Source: Elymus sibiricus
Lineage: Eukaryota; Streptophyta; Magnoliopsida; Poales; Poaceae
Length of the DNA: 64,000 nucleotides
NCBI GenBank assembly: GCA_039707655.1
Contig: CM077672.1
Span: 455,988,390-456,052,389, forward strand
Reading direction: 5' to 3'
The notes beneath the pieces are model-generated. The model ran no database searches. It was not told the DNA's origin and saw only the letters and a list, made by a program, of their open reading frames with translations. Both the position numbers and the translations under genes were made by a program. Shown one piece after another: positions 31,739-43,082 of this stretch (positions are counted from its first letter, which is position 1; every line of letters starts with the position of its first letter).

Positions 31739-33763
31739 CTACTGCAGACCAGAGTGAGTAGGCTCCATCCCAGCAAGTCTGCCGCTACGCCGCAGATGCT
31801 TCTGCAGCTCGGCTGTGTGGCGCATAACATTGTTTACGACAGTAGAGAGAGCATCTGATGCGCTGGACAACGTGGACGCCGACGCCGACGCCGACGCCTC
31901 CGGCTGTGCAGCATCGTTGACGATGATGATGTTGGGCTGCTGCTGCTCATTGGCGCGTGCCCTCCCCAGCAACATCCAGCCACCCCGTGCTAAAATAAAT
32001 CACCAATTTGCATTAGTGTTACTACTTCTGATCAGAGAGCGGCAGAAATTAAGACAACCGAGCCTGACCTTTGACCTTGAAGATCAGGTAAGCTGCTCCA
32101 CCAGTACATGCCACGAAGCCAAAGATCACCAATAACACTAGAATTGCAACGAGGATTGCATGATCATTTGTAGGCGCTGGAGTGGTGTCTTGCTCGTTGG
32201 AAGGATGTGCAGACAGGGTTCCGACTGCTGGGCTGGCTGCTGCAGGCGGCGACAGGGTTCCGACTGCTGGGCTGGCTGCTGGCGGCGGGGATCCCATTGT
32301 CTTGGGAGGCACTGATTAAAGGAAAAAAAAAATTAGAGATTCATTTATACTCATGGCGAGACGAAGCATGCGAGCAATGCATGATGGCCACGGTCCGGAG
32401 GAGTAACGCACAGACTAAATCAGATTAAACAGTGAACAGTATAAAAGGACCGGGGGAGCACCTGATGCACATCCCCGGGTCTCATCGACATGCAAGAGGC
32501 GTAATTCTTGATCAAATCCCGAGCTTCAAGCCTGACTTTCTGGATTGGGGCGGCCCGCTCAAGGGTGCAGATGCAGTCCACAACCTTTGACATAGAGATG
32601 GCCTGCTTCAGTGCAGCACAGCATGGCACTGGATCAGAGATGGCTTGGCCGCATTCGATCGCCACGGAAGTCGCCATCTCGGTGGCGGAGGGGCACGATG
32701 CATTGGAGCGAACCGGGGCGGCTCCCAGCTTGCGGCGAGGTAGGGGCATGGCCTTGACGACTGCGACGGGGGGATTGGGGCCTGCACAGCAACAAATAGA
32801 CTCTATAATTTCGCTCAGCCAAATCATGGCAAAACTTTGCTGGTGAAGAGAGGACGAGAAAAACACTCATAAAAAGCGCAGGTGCTTTCTACTAGCTACA
32901 AACAAAACGGAATACTAGCATCGCTAGCCACGGGACGTCGGGTTACCTGCCTTTCATGGGCAAAGATGCCGCTGTTCAAGAAACGATAAGAAAAGGCAGC
33001 ATTTTTCGAATTAAATCCTCAGCAAGGCACAAACCAAAACAGGTTCCTGCTTCATCGGATCAGAGGCGAGAAGCCTACACCGAGGCAGTAAGAAACTAGT
33101 CCATTTGAAACCACGGGAACCGAAGCCAGAAAGAAAGCGTCGATCGGGTTGCTCGCCTTGGCAAACGGCGAGAACCCACACCGTCGGGTTACCTGCCTTT
33201 GCTCATGCCATGGGCAAGGAAAGGATACCCCTGTTCAAGAAACGATAAAAAAAAGCAACTTTTTTCTGCTCTCAAAGCGAAAACAGGTTGTTCGAATTAG
33301 ACGCAGTAAAAAACTACTGACTTGTATGGGTTGCTTGCTTGCTTGTCATTGGGAAACAACGGGAACCGAAGCCGAAAGGAAACTACCGGACGGCGTCACC
33401 GCCGGACAGAGATGAGAGGGGAAAGGCGAGATCTGATCGGAGAGGAGACGAACCTTCACAAGCTGCGGTGAGGCGCGCGCCGCCGCAGGAGGTGAAGAGC
33501 CGCTTGACGTCGAGGCCGGCCATGGCGAGCTCGGGCTGGGCGGCGACGCGGCAGAGGCAGGGGACCCCGCCGCCGAGCTCGACGACGGCCATCACCCGGC
33601 CGCAGCACCGCGCAGTCGGCCTGCCAGCCGAGCAGACGCGCGAGATCTCCCATGCCGTGAGGGCGGGCTCGCACGGGGCCGCCGGCTGCAGCCCGACGGC
33701 GACGGTGGCGACGGCCGCCGGGACGAGCACAGCCAGAAGGAGGAGCGGGAAAGAGCCCGCCAT
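31739..33763 (-). CDS. Membrane-anchored protein with two lipid-transfer-type (8-Cys) domains, 4 exons
   Basis: Exons by splice consensus and frame: 33763-33454, 32781-32462, 32300-32069 and 31989-31739, giving 370 aa. Residues 1-24 are a signal peptide. Domain 1 (31-102) has the complete 8-cysteine motif: C31, C44, C53-C54, C69xC71, C93, C102. Domain 2 (about 133-200) repeats it with C133, C147, C157-C158, C173xC175 and C200 but no eighth Cys. A Pro/Ala/Ser linker with two copies of SPAVGTLS leads to a membrane helix (about 257-284, ILVAILVLLVIFGFVACTGG) and a hydrophilic tail ending THSGLQ. This fold carries lipids outside the cell, and the helix would replace the usual GPI anchor. The exon 3 acceptor is least certain: the stronger TTTAATCAG just upstream breaks frame, so CCCAAG|ACA is used. 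No disabling change seen. Confidence 0.75.
32935..33370. repeat. Tandem duplication inside intron 1 of the two-8-Cys gene
   Basis: CGTCGGGTTACCTGCCTTT followed by CATGGGCAA, TGTTCAAGAAACGATAA and later GGGAACCGAAGCC occur in the same order near 32937-33125 and 33182-33370 (unit about 245 bp). The copies are diverged, with indels. Confidence 0.85.
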
Positions 33764-33869
33764 CTCGGATCCGTCTCTCGCTTAGGCTAGCTAGGGTTTT
33801 GGCGCTCCGCTCGGCGCTGCTGGAATGTTCTGGAGCATTGGGCGGGGGGGAGCGGGTGAGGCTGGCTGG

Positions 33870-33877
33870 TTATATAG
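33870..33877 (-). promoter_or_regulatory. TATA box of the two-8-Cys gene
   Basis: CTATATAACC on the minus strand, about 107 bp before the ATG at 33763, in GC-rich upstream sequence. Spacing fits a normal plant promoter with a 60-80 base leader. Confidence 0.65.
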
Positions 33878-33999
33878 CGGGAGGAGCGGCCTCCGTTTGG
33901 TCGCCAGCTGTCGCTTCTTGCGGTTAGGTGGGTCGATCGATATTTTCGAAAGGCTTTGCCTTCGGCTCTTGTCTCTTTCTTTTGGCGAAATTATTATTA

Positions 34000-34160
34000 C
34001 AGTCTTGCTGTATCTCAGTCCACTGAGACTTCATTAAGTCTCAGTTACATTAAGATCCGTGTAAAAAAAAAATCAGTTTTTTTTCTTTTTCTGTCTTGTA
34101 TGTTATGTCACTTGACTGAGACTTGATTAAATCTCAGTCGACTGAGACCTAGCCACACCC
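34000..34160. mobile_element. Mutator-type MITE with 9-bp TSD
   Basis: 161 bp flanked by TTATTATTA at 33991-33999 and 34161-34169. Its ends form an imperfect ~28-bp inverted repeat (right end read inward GGGTGTGGCTAGGTCTCAG, left end CAGTCTTGCTGTATCTCAG, both continuing TC.ACTGAGA). No coding capacity. The target duplication is low-complexity, so the 9-bp length is slightly less certain. Confidence 0.75.
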
Positions 34161-34169
34161 TTATTATTA

Positions 34170-35140
34170 ATAGTCGTCACTTCCGTAATACTGGAATTTC
34201 AGACAATGTCACTTCACACAAAATGTTTCTTTTGCAATAAGAGGGAAACATCACAACATCTGCCCTGTTGCTACGGTTGTTTGGCGCACTGTGGGTTCAG
34301 TCTTCGGGACTGAGCTGTGTACGAACAATTTGTGGTAGTTTTATTCTTAGTGCCATGTTTTTCTGCCTAATGCTGCTAAGTTTTATACTTTTGTTCCTGC
34401 TGTTGTATGCTAGGCAAACTGAAATTGTTGTAACCGTGTGAAATTTTGAGTTCAAACTTCCCATGCCGCCTTTTGAAGTGGTGTTTTCCTTTTTCTTTTT
34501 CTTTTTTTGAGGAAAAAAGTGGTGTTTTCCTCTTGTGTGTTTTTCAATTATTGGGCAGGTTTGCTGAAGGCTGAAGATCAAGGTGCTATGGAGCGTGGTG
34601 CGATGATGCTTAGGGAGAACGCTGCCAATATGATGTGCTACGGTGGATGACTTTGCGGCAAGCTGGGCTATTTTGGAGTTCTTGTTGGATGTCCATCCCA
34701 TTTGGTTGTTTCCTTGTTGCTCCTGTGTGAGCGTTTAAACCTTTGGCTTATGTGTGACCGCTTTAAACCTTTTACCAGCATAGTTGGTTGTTGTCGCCCG
34801 GTTTTCGTCTCATATAGCAGGTGTTTCAATGATGAGCACCTGCGGTGGGTTTCCCGACGATGCTTTGAACTCGCTCTCCCCTTTCTTGCTTCCTTAAACT
34901 CTTGCTTGGATAGGATGGTTATTCAGTTAATGAAGTTATGCCCAGTTCAAAAAGAATTGAGGAACCACTATGCCATTTACTATCATGCTCAATTTGAACC
35001 TGTGTTCTCAAAAAGGACCATCATATTATTAGGCTTTCTTTGTGGTTTTTCTCCTTCCATAACGTCGGTCAGTTTAAATTTTCTTATTTTTCGCCGGCAA
35101 TGGTAACCTTTTTTATATCACGTGACAGATGATAAAGCAA
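34170..35140. other. Unassigned spacer
   Basis: T-rich tracts around 34490-34510 and a long chance frame (34702-35106) with no recognisable domain. Possibly 5' sequence of the LINE remnant that follows. Confidence 0.35.
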
Positions 35141-35930
35141 AGAAAAGGGGGATCAAGTGTAAGTGGTGGCAGAGGTATGAGTACTCTGCTCTTCGGCGTA
35201 AAAGGTTGCATGGTCATTTCATAAATTTAATCTATGAGTGCATGACGCCGGCATCTTTTACCGTTAACATTAAAAAAGCCAACCTTTGACAACATTAGGG
35301 GTGCTCGAGGTATCTGACACGATCTTCATATCTTTTATTCTCGATGTTAATGAACTATCACTTTCTCTACAAGAAGCTTTTAATTCCAATCATTTGGAAG
35401 GCATTCAACTTGGCCCCTCTTGTTCCCTATCCACACCTTTATGTTTGTAGATGATTTAGTTATTTGCGGTAAGGCTGGCAATAACGATGCCTCCACCCTT
35501 GAGCATATCATAATAAAATTTGTGCCATTTATGGTCAAAACCCAAACTAGAGTTAATTTGTCATCCTCTTTGGTAAAAGCACCGATCTTAATTCCCATGA
35601 CCGGATTAGGAGTATCTTTCTTGCCCCTAATATGGATTATAGCATCCTTCACCTTGGGCACCTGCTCATCCTTCCTGGTAAGAACAGATCTGCAACCTAC
35701 AATTTTTTTGGCATGCAACTTGCAAGTTCATTATTGATAAATTTAAGCCAAGTCAATAGCTTACAAAAGCCAATAGGCTTTCTCATCATGGAGGTTACCT
35801 TTTGAGCAAAAAAAACGCATTTCTAACCTTATCTTTATTATTCACAAGTTTTGGTGGACAGGGATACAAAGCGATAGTTCTTCCAAACCATTTTGTCTTA
35901 GGTGTTGGGCGGATATTTGTTAGCCTATGC
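35141..35930 (+). mobile_element. LINE reverse-transcriptase remnant
   Basis: In several frames: HFINLIYECMTPASFTVNI (RT finger/palm region), then HTFMFVDDLVICGKAG with the FVDD form of the catalytic YxDD motif, then IIDKF…SHHGG and FWWTGIQ, all landmarks of plant LINE RT in the right order. Many stops and shifts. A 3' tail is not seen, because an LTR element border follows. Confidence 0.75.
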
Positions 35931-35933
35931 ATC

Positions 35934-37445
35934 TATAGGATCGCAAGTAGGCCTAGAGGGGAGTGATTAGACTACTTGACCAAATAAAAACTTAACTTTT
36001 TCCCAATTTTAGTTGTAGGCAAGTTTTAGCAATTCTCACAAGTCTTGTTACACCCTACACATGCAAGTCGAAGATAGTAGGCAGTGGAAAGTAAAGACTT
36101 TGCATATGAACGTAAATGAGGGGTTGGAGAAATCAAACGCAATGAAGACATGATGATTTTTCTCGTGGTTTCGATAGGTGGTGCTATCGTACATCCATGT
36201 TGATGGAGACTTCAACCCACAGAGGGTAACGGTTGCGCGAGTCTACAGAAGGCTCCACCCACGAAGGGTCCACGAAGAACCAACCTTGTCTATGCCATCA
36301 TGGCTTATGCCCACGAAGGACTAGCCTCACTCGGGGTAGATCTTCACGAACTAGGCGATCTCCTTGCCCTTACAAACTCCTTGGTTCAACTCCACAAGCT
36401 TTGGAGGCTCCCAAGTGACACCTAACCAATCTAGAAGGCACCACTCTCCAAAAGGTAACATATGTTGTTGTTGAGGATGAACTCCTTACTCTTGTGCTTC
36501 AAAAGATAGTCTCCTCAACACTCAATCACTCTCTCACATATCTGGCATGGTGGTAGGAGAAGGATTGGAGTGGAAAGCAACTTGAGGGGGCTAGAAATCA
36601 AGGATCAAAGGTTGGAGTGGAATCCCCTTGATTTCAACACAAGTGTAGGTGGTTCTCTCTCAGAAAATGGATATGGGAAGTGGTAGTTTCGTCGTGGTTG
36701 CTCTCCCTAAGAGTTGGTGGAATGGATGGAGTATATATAGGCAACACCAAAAACCTAACCGTTACACACCTTTATGCACAACTCAGTGGGACTGGGTGAA
36801 ACCACTCGGTGAGACCGACTAGTGCAAAAGGTTTGAACGTTAGGCTTTTCGGTGAAACCGGATGAAACGGGTCGGTGAGACTGAAAGGTAATGACCTAAG
36901 CACTTTCCACACTTCGATGAGACCGATCGAAACCACTCGGAAATTCCGAGATGAAATCGATAGGAAACAGAAGGCTGGCAAGTGCACTTCGGTGGGATTG
37001 AAGGGTCATCTCGGTGAGACCGAGTTGCTAGGGTTTAGGCAGTGGCTTTGTCAAGTGTAACTCGGTGAGTCCGGGTAGATGTGTATCGTGGGACCGAGTT
37101 TGACTTTAGGGTTTTGGACATAGATGAATGTGAGGTGTGCCTGAGGGTTTTGGAGCAATATCTCTAAGCACTTTGAGCAAATGGTCCATGATCAAAACCT
37201 CATCCCTTTTTAATAGTATTGGCTTTCCTATGGACTCAATGTGATCTTGGATCACTTAAACAAAAATGTAGAGTCTTGGAGCTTTTGCCAATGTTTGTCC
37301 TTTTCGTTTTGTGGGGTCCACATTCACATCCCATTGCCATACCTAAATTGAACTTTCTTGAAATACTCTTTGAGTAGGCATTAGTTCAATGATGTATATG
37401 TTGTTATGAATTACCAAAACCACCTGGGGATTAGTTGCACTTTCA
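35934..37445 (-). repeat. 3' LTR of the unclassified element
   Basis: About 1.5 kb. Contains many degenerate inverted copies of CTCGGTGAGACCGAG between 36785 and 37095 and ends GCGATCCTATA on the coding strand. The left terminus is inferred from similarity in style to other LTR ends, not from a duplication. Confidence 0.65.
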
Positions 37446-38070
37446 ATCTCCCCCTTTTTGGTAATTGATGGCAACATATCGATCAAAGCTTCGACATAAG
37501 GTATAATCATTGAATAACATCGTCGCTTTGAGAAGTATGTGATAAGCAAGAGTCCCCCCTAAATTTCTGCATTGTTTAAAATTTACGTTTGAATGCAAAT
37601 GCACAATCGATTAGGATCATAGGGTGACTCTTCCATGCCACATACATCTTCGTGGAGCGCACAAAAGAATATGAATGGAATACAATAAGCACTCATCACC
37701 AAGCGTACATGTGAATGACCATGATATCAAGCATAATCAAAGGATAGGTAGCATGACAAGCAAATAAAGTACGGTCAAGCACACACGAATAGTCTTACAA
37801 CCAAAGCAAATCATAGTATCTCAAAGACAAACCAAAAAAGGCGTGAAAAAAGCAGCAAAAACAGAGACACTCTCTCGCTCGAAGCCCTAAATGATATATA
37901 TCACTCTCCCCCTTTGGCAACAAGTTAACAAAAAGATCGAATGATTTAGAGCTAAACGTCGCTCTGGGGTCGATCCACGGCGGCTAGCGATGAAGTAGTA
38001 CTCTACTGGCAGCACCGGTGTGGGTCGATGGAGTGGAGAGGAATTCGTCTGCAAATGCTTCTGACGATGT
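37446..38070 (-). other. Internal untranslated region of the LTR element
   Basis: Purine tract at 37446-37460 (coding strand) and a second CTCCCCCTTTGGCAACAA phrase at about 37905 on the plus strand. No gene. Confidence 0.5.
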
Positions 38071-39411
38071 CTATTGGACTGGCGGGGTAGAAATTGGCGG
38101 TGGCACAACAACTAGAGCTGGGGCAACAGATGGAACAGGTCTAGGCTGAGCCTGATACTGAGTGGTGGTCTGCTCATCTGAGTCACTCATCCATGCCTCA
38201 ACGTATGTCTTGAGCTTCTCCAAGTCAGTGGCCATCTCTGTTACCTTGACATCTAGATCATGGAACTTGGTTTCCACAATCCTCTCGAGGCTCTCCTGGT
38301 TCTTCACAAGGTTAGCTAAGCTTTGCTCGATCCTCTGGGTAGCTAAGAGAAGATATGCCATCTGATCACTCTTTGTCTTAGGCAATTTAGCAGTAGATGC
38401 ACCGGGCACACTGGTCTGAGCAGCAGCTCTGGCAGCCTCTGCTTGCTCCTGAGCAGTAGCAAAACTAGGATGTGAAGGATCCATGGTGACGGTGCAATCC
38501 TCTAGCTCTGGCTGAAGTGGCTGGTGCTTGCAATCGAGCAGGTAGACGTTGTTACCAACCTTGGAGTTGATAACCATCCGAATATATGGAGCATAGCCAC
38601 ATGAGCGCTTCTGATCAGTTACAGTCCTCTTCACAGTTTCAGAAAAAGATCCATGACATTGAAGTTGGTGCAACTATCAATGTAATGAAACATGTCAATG
38701 GAATAGCCACGGATCATCCTTTCATCTCCAGAATTGGGCATCAGTGTGTGTCTCAATATAGTGTTGATGGTGGCAAGCACTGGTAGCAAGTAGTAGACGG
38801 ATCCCAACTTATGTTTAGATTCATACTCAGGAGGGATAGTCGTATACATGTTGGCCATGGAGTTATGATCCTTTCGGGGTTTAGCGTAAACATCCACATA
38901 ACTCTCACTTTTTGGGGGCAGGCCAAGCATCTCTGCCCATTTTTCAACCGAAGACTCGTATTTCTCTCCTTCAGTCATCCATTTTATCTTACCATCTGGA
39001 TAAAAGTGTGCGGTGGAATAGAATTGCATGATGAGCTCGTCATTCCATGCTGTCATCTCAGTACCAATGAACTCATCAAGATCTAGTGTCTTGAAGTTCT
39101 CATGAACATTTGGGAAGTTGTCTGGGTGGGCATCAATATAGTCCCAATCAACCCATCTCATATCACTGATAGCTGGGCTCTTGTCAAGAAATCTTGTTGC
39201 TCCTTGGTGTGGAAACTGTAGTCCGCAGCTGGGCTCTTGTCAAGAAATCTTGTTGCTCCTTGGTGTGGAATCTGTAGTCCACAGCTGTCTTCCTGGACCT
39301 GGTGATATAGGGATCAGCAGTCCTCCATCTCCTCAAACCCTTGTCCTATCTCTTCTTCATGTCCTCTGCCTCTGGATGAGCTTCACTATGAGCTGGCAGA
39401 AAAGGTCTTAG
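38071..39411 (-). pseudogene. Frameshifted ORF of the unclassified LTR element
   Basis: Coding-strand order: HSEAHPEAEDMKKR (ends 39346), RSRKTAVDYRFHTKEQQDF (about 39310-39250), then a 56-bp tandem duplication that shifts frame, then MRWVDWDYIDAHPDNFPNVH (from 39161) to NFNVMDLFLKL, another frameshift near 38640, then ETVKRTVTDQKRSCGYAPYI to the stop at 38071. The middle region is globular; the last third has a coiled coil and a Pro/Gln-rich end. I know no enzymatic motif in it; it is likely the gag or accessory protein of this TE family. Confidence 0.6.
39171..39285. repeat. 56-bp tandem duplication
   Basis: GGGCTCTTGTCAAGAAATC through GTAGTCC.CAGCT is present twice (starts 39175 and 39231) with two or three differences. 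As 56 is not a multiple of three, it breaks the TE reading frame. Confidence 0.92.
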
Positions 39412-39430
39412 CTTCTTGAGGTGAGCAGCT

Positions 39431-40300
39431 GCATACCATATTTTTAAAACGTCTGACACATATTTTTCACCTTGTGTTTCAAAATTATTCATCCGGAATT
39501 TAAAGAGGGTTGATCGTGTATTGATCATCATTTATTAAGAAAATATTCAAGTTTTTTTAAACTGTTCAACATGCATTAAAAATTGTTCCTAGAAATGGTA
39601 CATCATGTATTCTAAAAAAAATCATAAAGATTTAAAAAATGTTGTGTATTTAAAAAAGTCTCACATTATATCTTGAACAAAGTTTTATCTTGTATTCAAA
39701 TAAATGTTCACCTTGTATTTAATTTTTTTATCATGTCTTTAAAAAGGGTTGATCGTTTCCCCGCAAAAAAAGGGTTGATCGTGTATTAGCAAAAAGATCA
39801 TGTTTTTCCAAAATTGGTCATCATGTATTAAAAGTTGTTCGCTGTCTATATTGAAACGACTCATCCAGTATTTTAAAATTGTTCATAATTTTCAAAAACT
39901 TTCATTGTGTACTTCAAAAAGCCTCATATCATACTTTGAACAACTGTTCAGTTCGTATTTAGAAATGTTCACCTTGTATTCAAAATTTGTCCATCGTGTA
40001 TTTAAATAGGGTTGATTGTGTATTTTTCATCATGCATTAAGAAAATATTCGTGTTCATTCCAAAATTGGTGATCATGTATTAATAATTGTTTGCCATGTA
40101 TCTAGAAATGGTTCATCGAGTATGTTTTTTTTAGAATCATTCATCAAGTATGTTTAGAATGTTCATATTGATTATAGAATATTTGTTGTGTATTTAAGAA
40201 GGCTCATATCATATTTTGAAAAAACATACGTTCAACACATACTTATAAAATGTTCACCTTATACCCTCACAAGAAAGGGGATTTTTTTTCTGTATGTTTT
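39431..40300. repeat. Degenerate AT-rich repeat field
   Basis: Loose, diverged repeats of phrases like TTCATCATGTATTTAAAA, TTCACCTTGTATT and GGGTTGATCGTGTATT at irregular spacing of about 25-60 bp. No coding. Its origin (old satellite or TE interior) is unknown. Confidence 0.75.
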
Positions 40301-40328
40301 GCTTACCATGGGATTTGTTGCACACTTA

Positions 40329-40450
40329 GGGCATCTCCAACACAGACCCTTAAACCGTCTGGACCACACGGTTCAGACGTGTTTTGCCATCCAACGCGGT
40401 CTTGTATCCGTCCACGAGCTGGTCTGGACGTCCTTTCTGACAATGATTAG
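40329..40450 (+). mobile_element. Possible PIF/Harbinger-type transposon end
   Basis: Begins GGGCATCTCCAACAC directly after TTA (40326-40328), the usual 3-bp target of this superfamily, and continues with the CCGTCTGGAC repeats common near such ends. No matching right end (GTTGGAGATGCCC) was found, so extent and membership are uncertain. Confidence 0.4.
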
Positions 40451-42647
40451 ACAGAGAAAAAATTATCTAGAAAGTTTCAAGTGGCAGAAGCCGGTGGAGT
40501 GAGCTCGTCAGCATGGCATCAAACCATACCGAATGAAGTCGAGTCCAGCCAGATCGAGTTTCCAAGGTGAGCATCGCCAAATCCATCTCCTTCTTTATTC
40601 CCTCCGATTTCATTTTCCAGCAAGCTATCCTTTCAAGTCAACAGGATTGGCCCTCTTCTCTTTCTTCTTGAAAAAAAGTTTGGGTTCTATGCTCTTTATT
40701 GCCTTTTGATAGAAAGTCAACATTTTTGTGCATTTTTCGTATTCTATGATCTCTGCATGTAAACATATTGTCCTATTTTTCATTCCCCTGTTTAGATTGT
40801 GGGTTGCTCTGCTCTAACATACCATTGTGGTGTCTTGCTTCACCACACCAACCTAATGATCAAGATTTCCAAAATGAACAGTTAGCTTTTAAAAAAAATA
40901 GTATATATGCACAATGCAATGAGCTACTGGTACAAGAGAAAAATATCATCACAATCGTTTCTTCATGAATTTGTATGGTGATATGGGTTGAATACCCATC
41001 TTTGTTTGTACAGATTGTACTTTATCTATGCCTACAAGGTGTTTGATAATAATCCGACAATGCTGTAGAGGAAGACTAATCTATGTAATATTTTTTCTTT
41101 ATTATTTACTGATTACTTTTCCTGTCTGGTGTATGATCGTGATGTGTTCTTCCTATAGGTGCTGCCTGGTGTCATCGCTGCCATCATCACATAATCGCAT
41201 CCTCGGTGTCATCTCTATCATCCTCACATCGAGATGTCACCGACAATGCCGCCATACACGTCCCTGGCGTGTTAGCCGTCATCCTAGTGTCGAGAGGTAG
41301 CTCGAATGCTTGGTTAGAGGATCACATGTTCCTCTCTCTCTCTCTCTCATCAAAATTCAGAACATGTTTTGAGCTCTTACATCATATATATGGTAAGGTC
41401 ATCCATTACTAAGGGGGAGAGGTCTTTTAGGCCTGGTTAAATAATACACATAGAAAAATCTTAAGCTATCAGAGAATTCAAGAATTGCTAGTAATATTTC
41501 TGGAAGACACATGCTCTTTGTCAACTGGAAGAGAAAAAAAAATCAAGATATGCACTCAGCCAGTCAAAGTAAAGAAAGACAAAGATAAATGAGTTTTATG
41601 TTTTGCTCTGTGATATGCATTCCATCAGTTACTATGTTGTATGAAAGTTGCGCCTAATGTTGGAGCGGATTGCTGAAACTGATCATTTTAAAATCCTACG
41701 AAACCCCATCCTATATTTTACTATTATTATAAATTTTTCTAAAAAAGGTTCATTGACTAGTAAATGCTTTTGGTAGCATATATCCCATCAGCCTGAATTG
41801 TCACACGCATCACTGGATTATGTCCATCATTCCTTAACCGCGTTAAGCACTCTTTTCTTATGCAGGTTGTTCACCATAATCACGGGGAGAAGATGGATAA
41901 CCCATAAAACGGTGTCTCTGTTGTATACAACCGAGACGGATGCTTTTGTTGAAGAAGAATCATAGTATTTGAATAAAAGTTTATTTCATGCTGAATGCAG
42001 TGGTGATGGTCATTCATCTGGCTGGAGAGGTGCTTGTCAGCTTGCTCATACAGTAGTTACTTTTATCAGTGTTGTGCTTCTATCCAATTATTTGCTCTAA
42101 TGAGTAGTCAATCAAACAGAGCTGAAGGGCGACGGTAAAGGTGCACAAAGCACAAGCATACCACATGAAACAGTACCATTCTGACAAAGGCAGCACGCTG
42201 TCGTCAAGCTACGATAAGGCCTGGGAATTCCAGATGAGGTGCTGTGCTGTGCTACCCGAGCCCGAGTGTGTGGTGGTGTGGATGTGACTATGTGAGGAGA
42301 CTCCTCCCATGCACATGGGGCCAAGCCAAAGCCAAAGCCGAACCATGAGGTGGCCGTTGCTCCGGGGACCGCCGACGACCACTGCTGAGAGGCCCATTGC
42401 TGCACCCGCGTGCTCTGGTTTGCCTGCCCATACCTGCAGCAGCCAGGCGAGCAGCACAGTCCAAACTTCTGACGGCTGCAGCACACCCGACAGTCCAAAC
42501 TCGGGCTCCGACCATGTTTCTTTTGCTGGCAAAAAAGTTGCAGCTACCCCAGTTTGGAAAGATCCAACTCAGGACCCCCCCCCCCCCCCCATACGGCCTC
42601 TGTTGTCCTGCCGCGCCCGTGACCGAGCGTGGTTGATTGATTGATTA
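40451..42647. other. Spacer with no supported gene
   Basis: Possible splice-like signals exist (CCAAGGTGAGC at about 40562; TTCCTATAGGTGCTG at about 41151), so a spliced non-coding transcript is conceivable, but no conserved protein is visible. A C homopolymer lies at about 42576-42591. The last bases (GATTGATTGATTA) form the host target of the Helitron. Confidence 0.4.
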
Positions 42648-42682
42648 CTAGTGGTTGGGCGTGGTGTCATAGGTGACGCCCA
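42648..42682 (-). other. Helitron 3' terminus hairpin
   Basis: 7-bp perfect stem (TGGGCGT / ACGCCCA) with a 13-base loop, ending 8 bases before the CTAG|T boundary. Confidence 0.72.
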
Positions 42683-42950
42683 TTTCAGCTGATTGTTTGT
42701 TACTTGACCTTATTTCCAAATCATGTTTTGCGGTGCTTACACTTTTAATTTGTTTTTTCAAGTTGTGGGCAGCACATGTACATGCAACTATTGCTGGACT
42801 GAACTAAACACTAATCACAGGGAGAACAGAGAAATCTAATAGCAGCGACAGGACAAATGTGCAAAAGTAAGATGCAGCAGTACAGATGCATTACTGGCCG
42901 TGCACATTCATAAATTCTTTAAATGAAAGAATAGAAACAAGTGTCCATTT

Positions 42951-43082
42951 ATCTAATGCTTGCAACCTTTTCCCGCTTCAATGTCTGACAAGGGTGAAGA
43001 GCTTCATCTCCATTTCCACTGTACGCCTGCCTCTTTTTCATTGATGCAACAAGATGACCTTCCCTGGTGCCTCTTATGTCTA
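42951..43082 (-). other. Possible last exon of the chimeric Helitron transcript
   Basis: After an acceptor-like CTATCCTAG, a 42-codon frame (DIRGTREGHLVASMKKRQAY…) runs to a TAA. The product is not recognised. Position near the Helitron 3' end and matching strand are the only support. Confidence 0.25.

Larger units (their letters stand above)
35934..39430 (-). mobile_element. LTR retrotransposon fragment, unclassified, with 3' LTR
   Basis: Minus orientation: internal region with a gag-like ORF on the right, purine tract next to the 3' LTR (AAAAAGGGGGAGAT on the coding strand), and an LTR from 37445 (TGAAAGTGCAACTAATCCCC) to about 35934. The 5' part is missing beyond about 39430. Probably non-autonomous, as no pol is seen. 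Confidence 0.7.
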
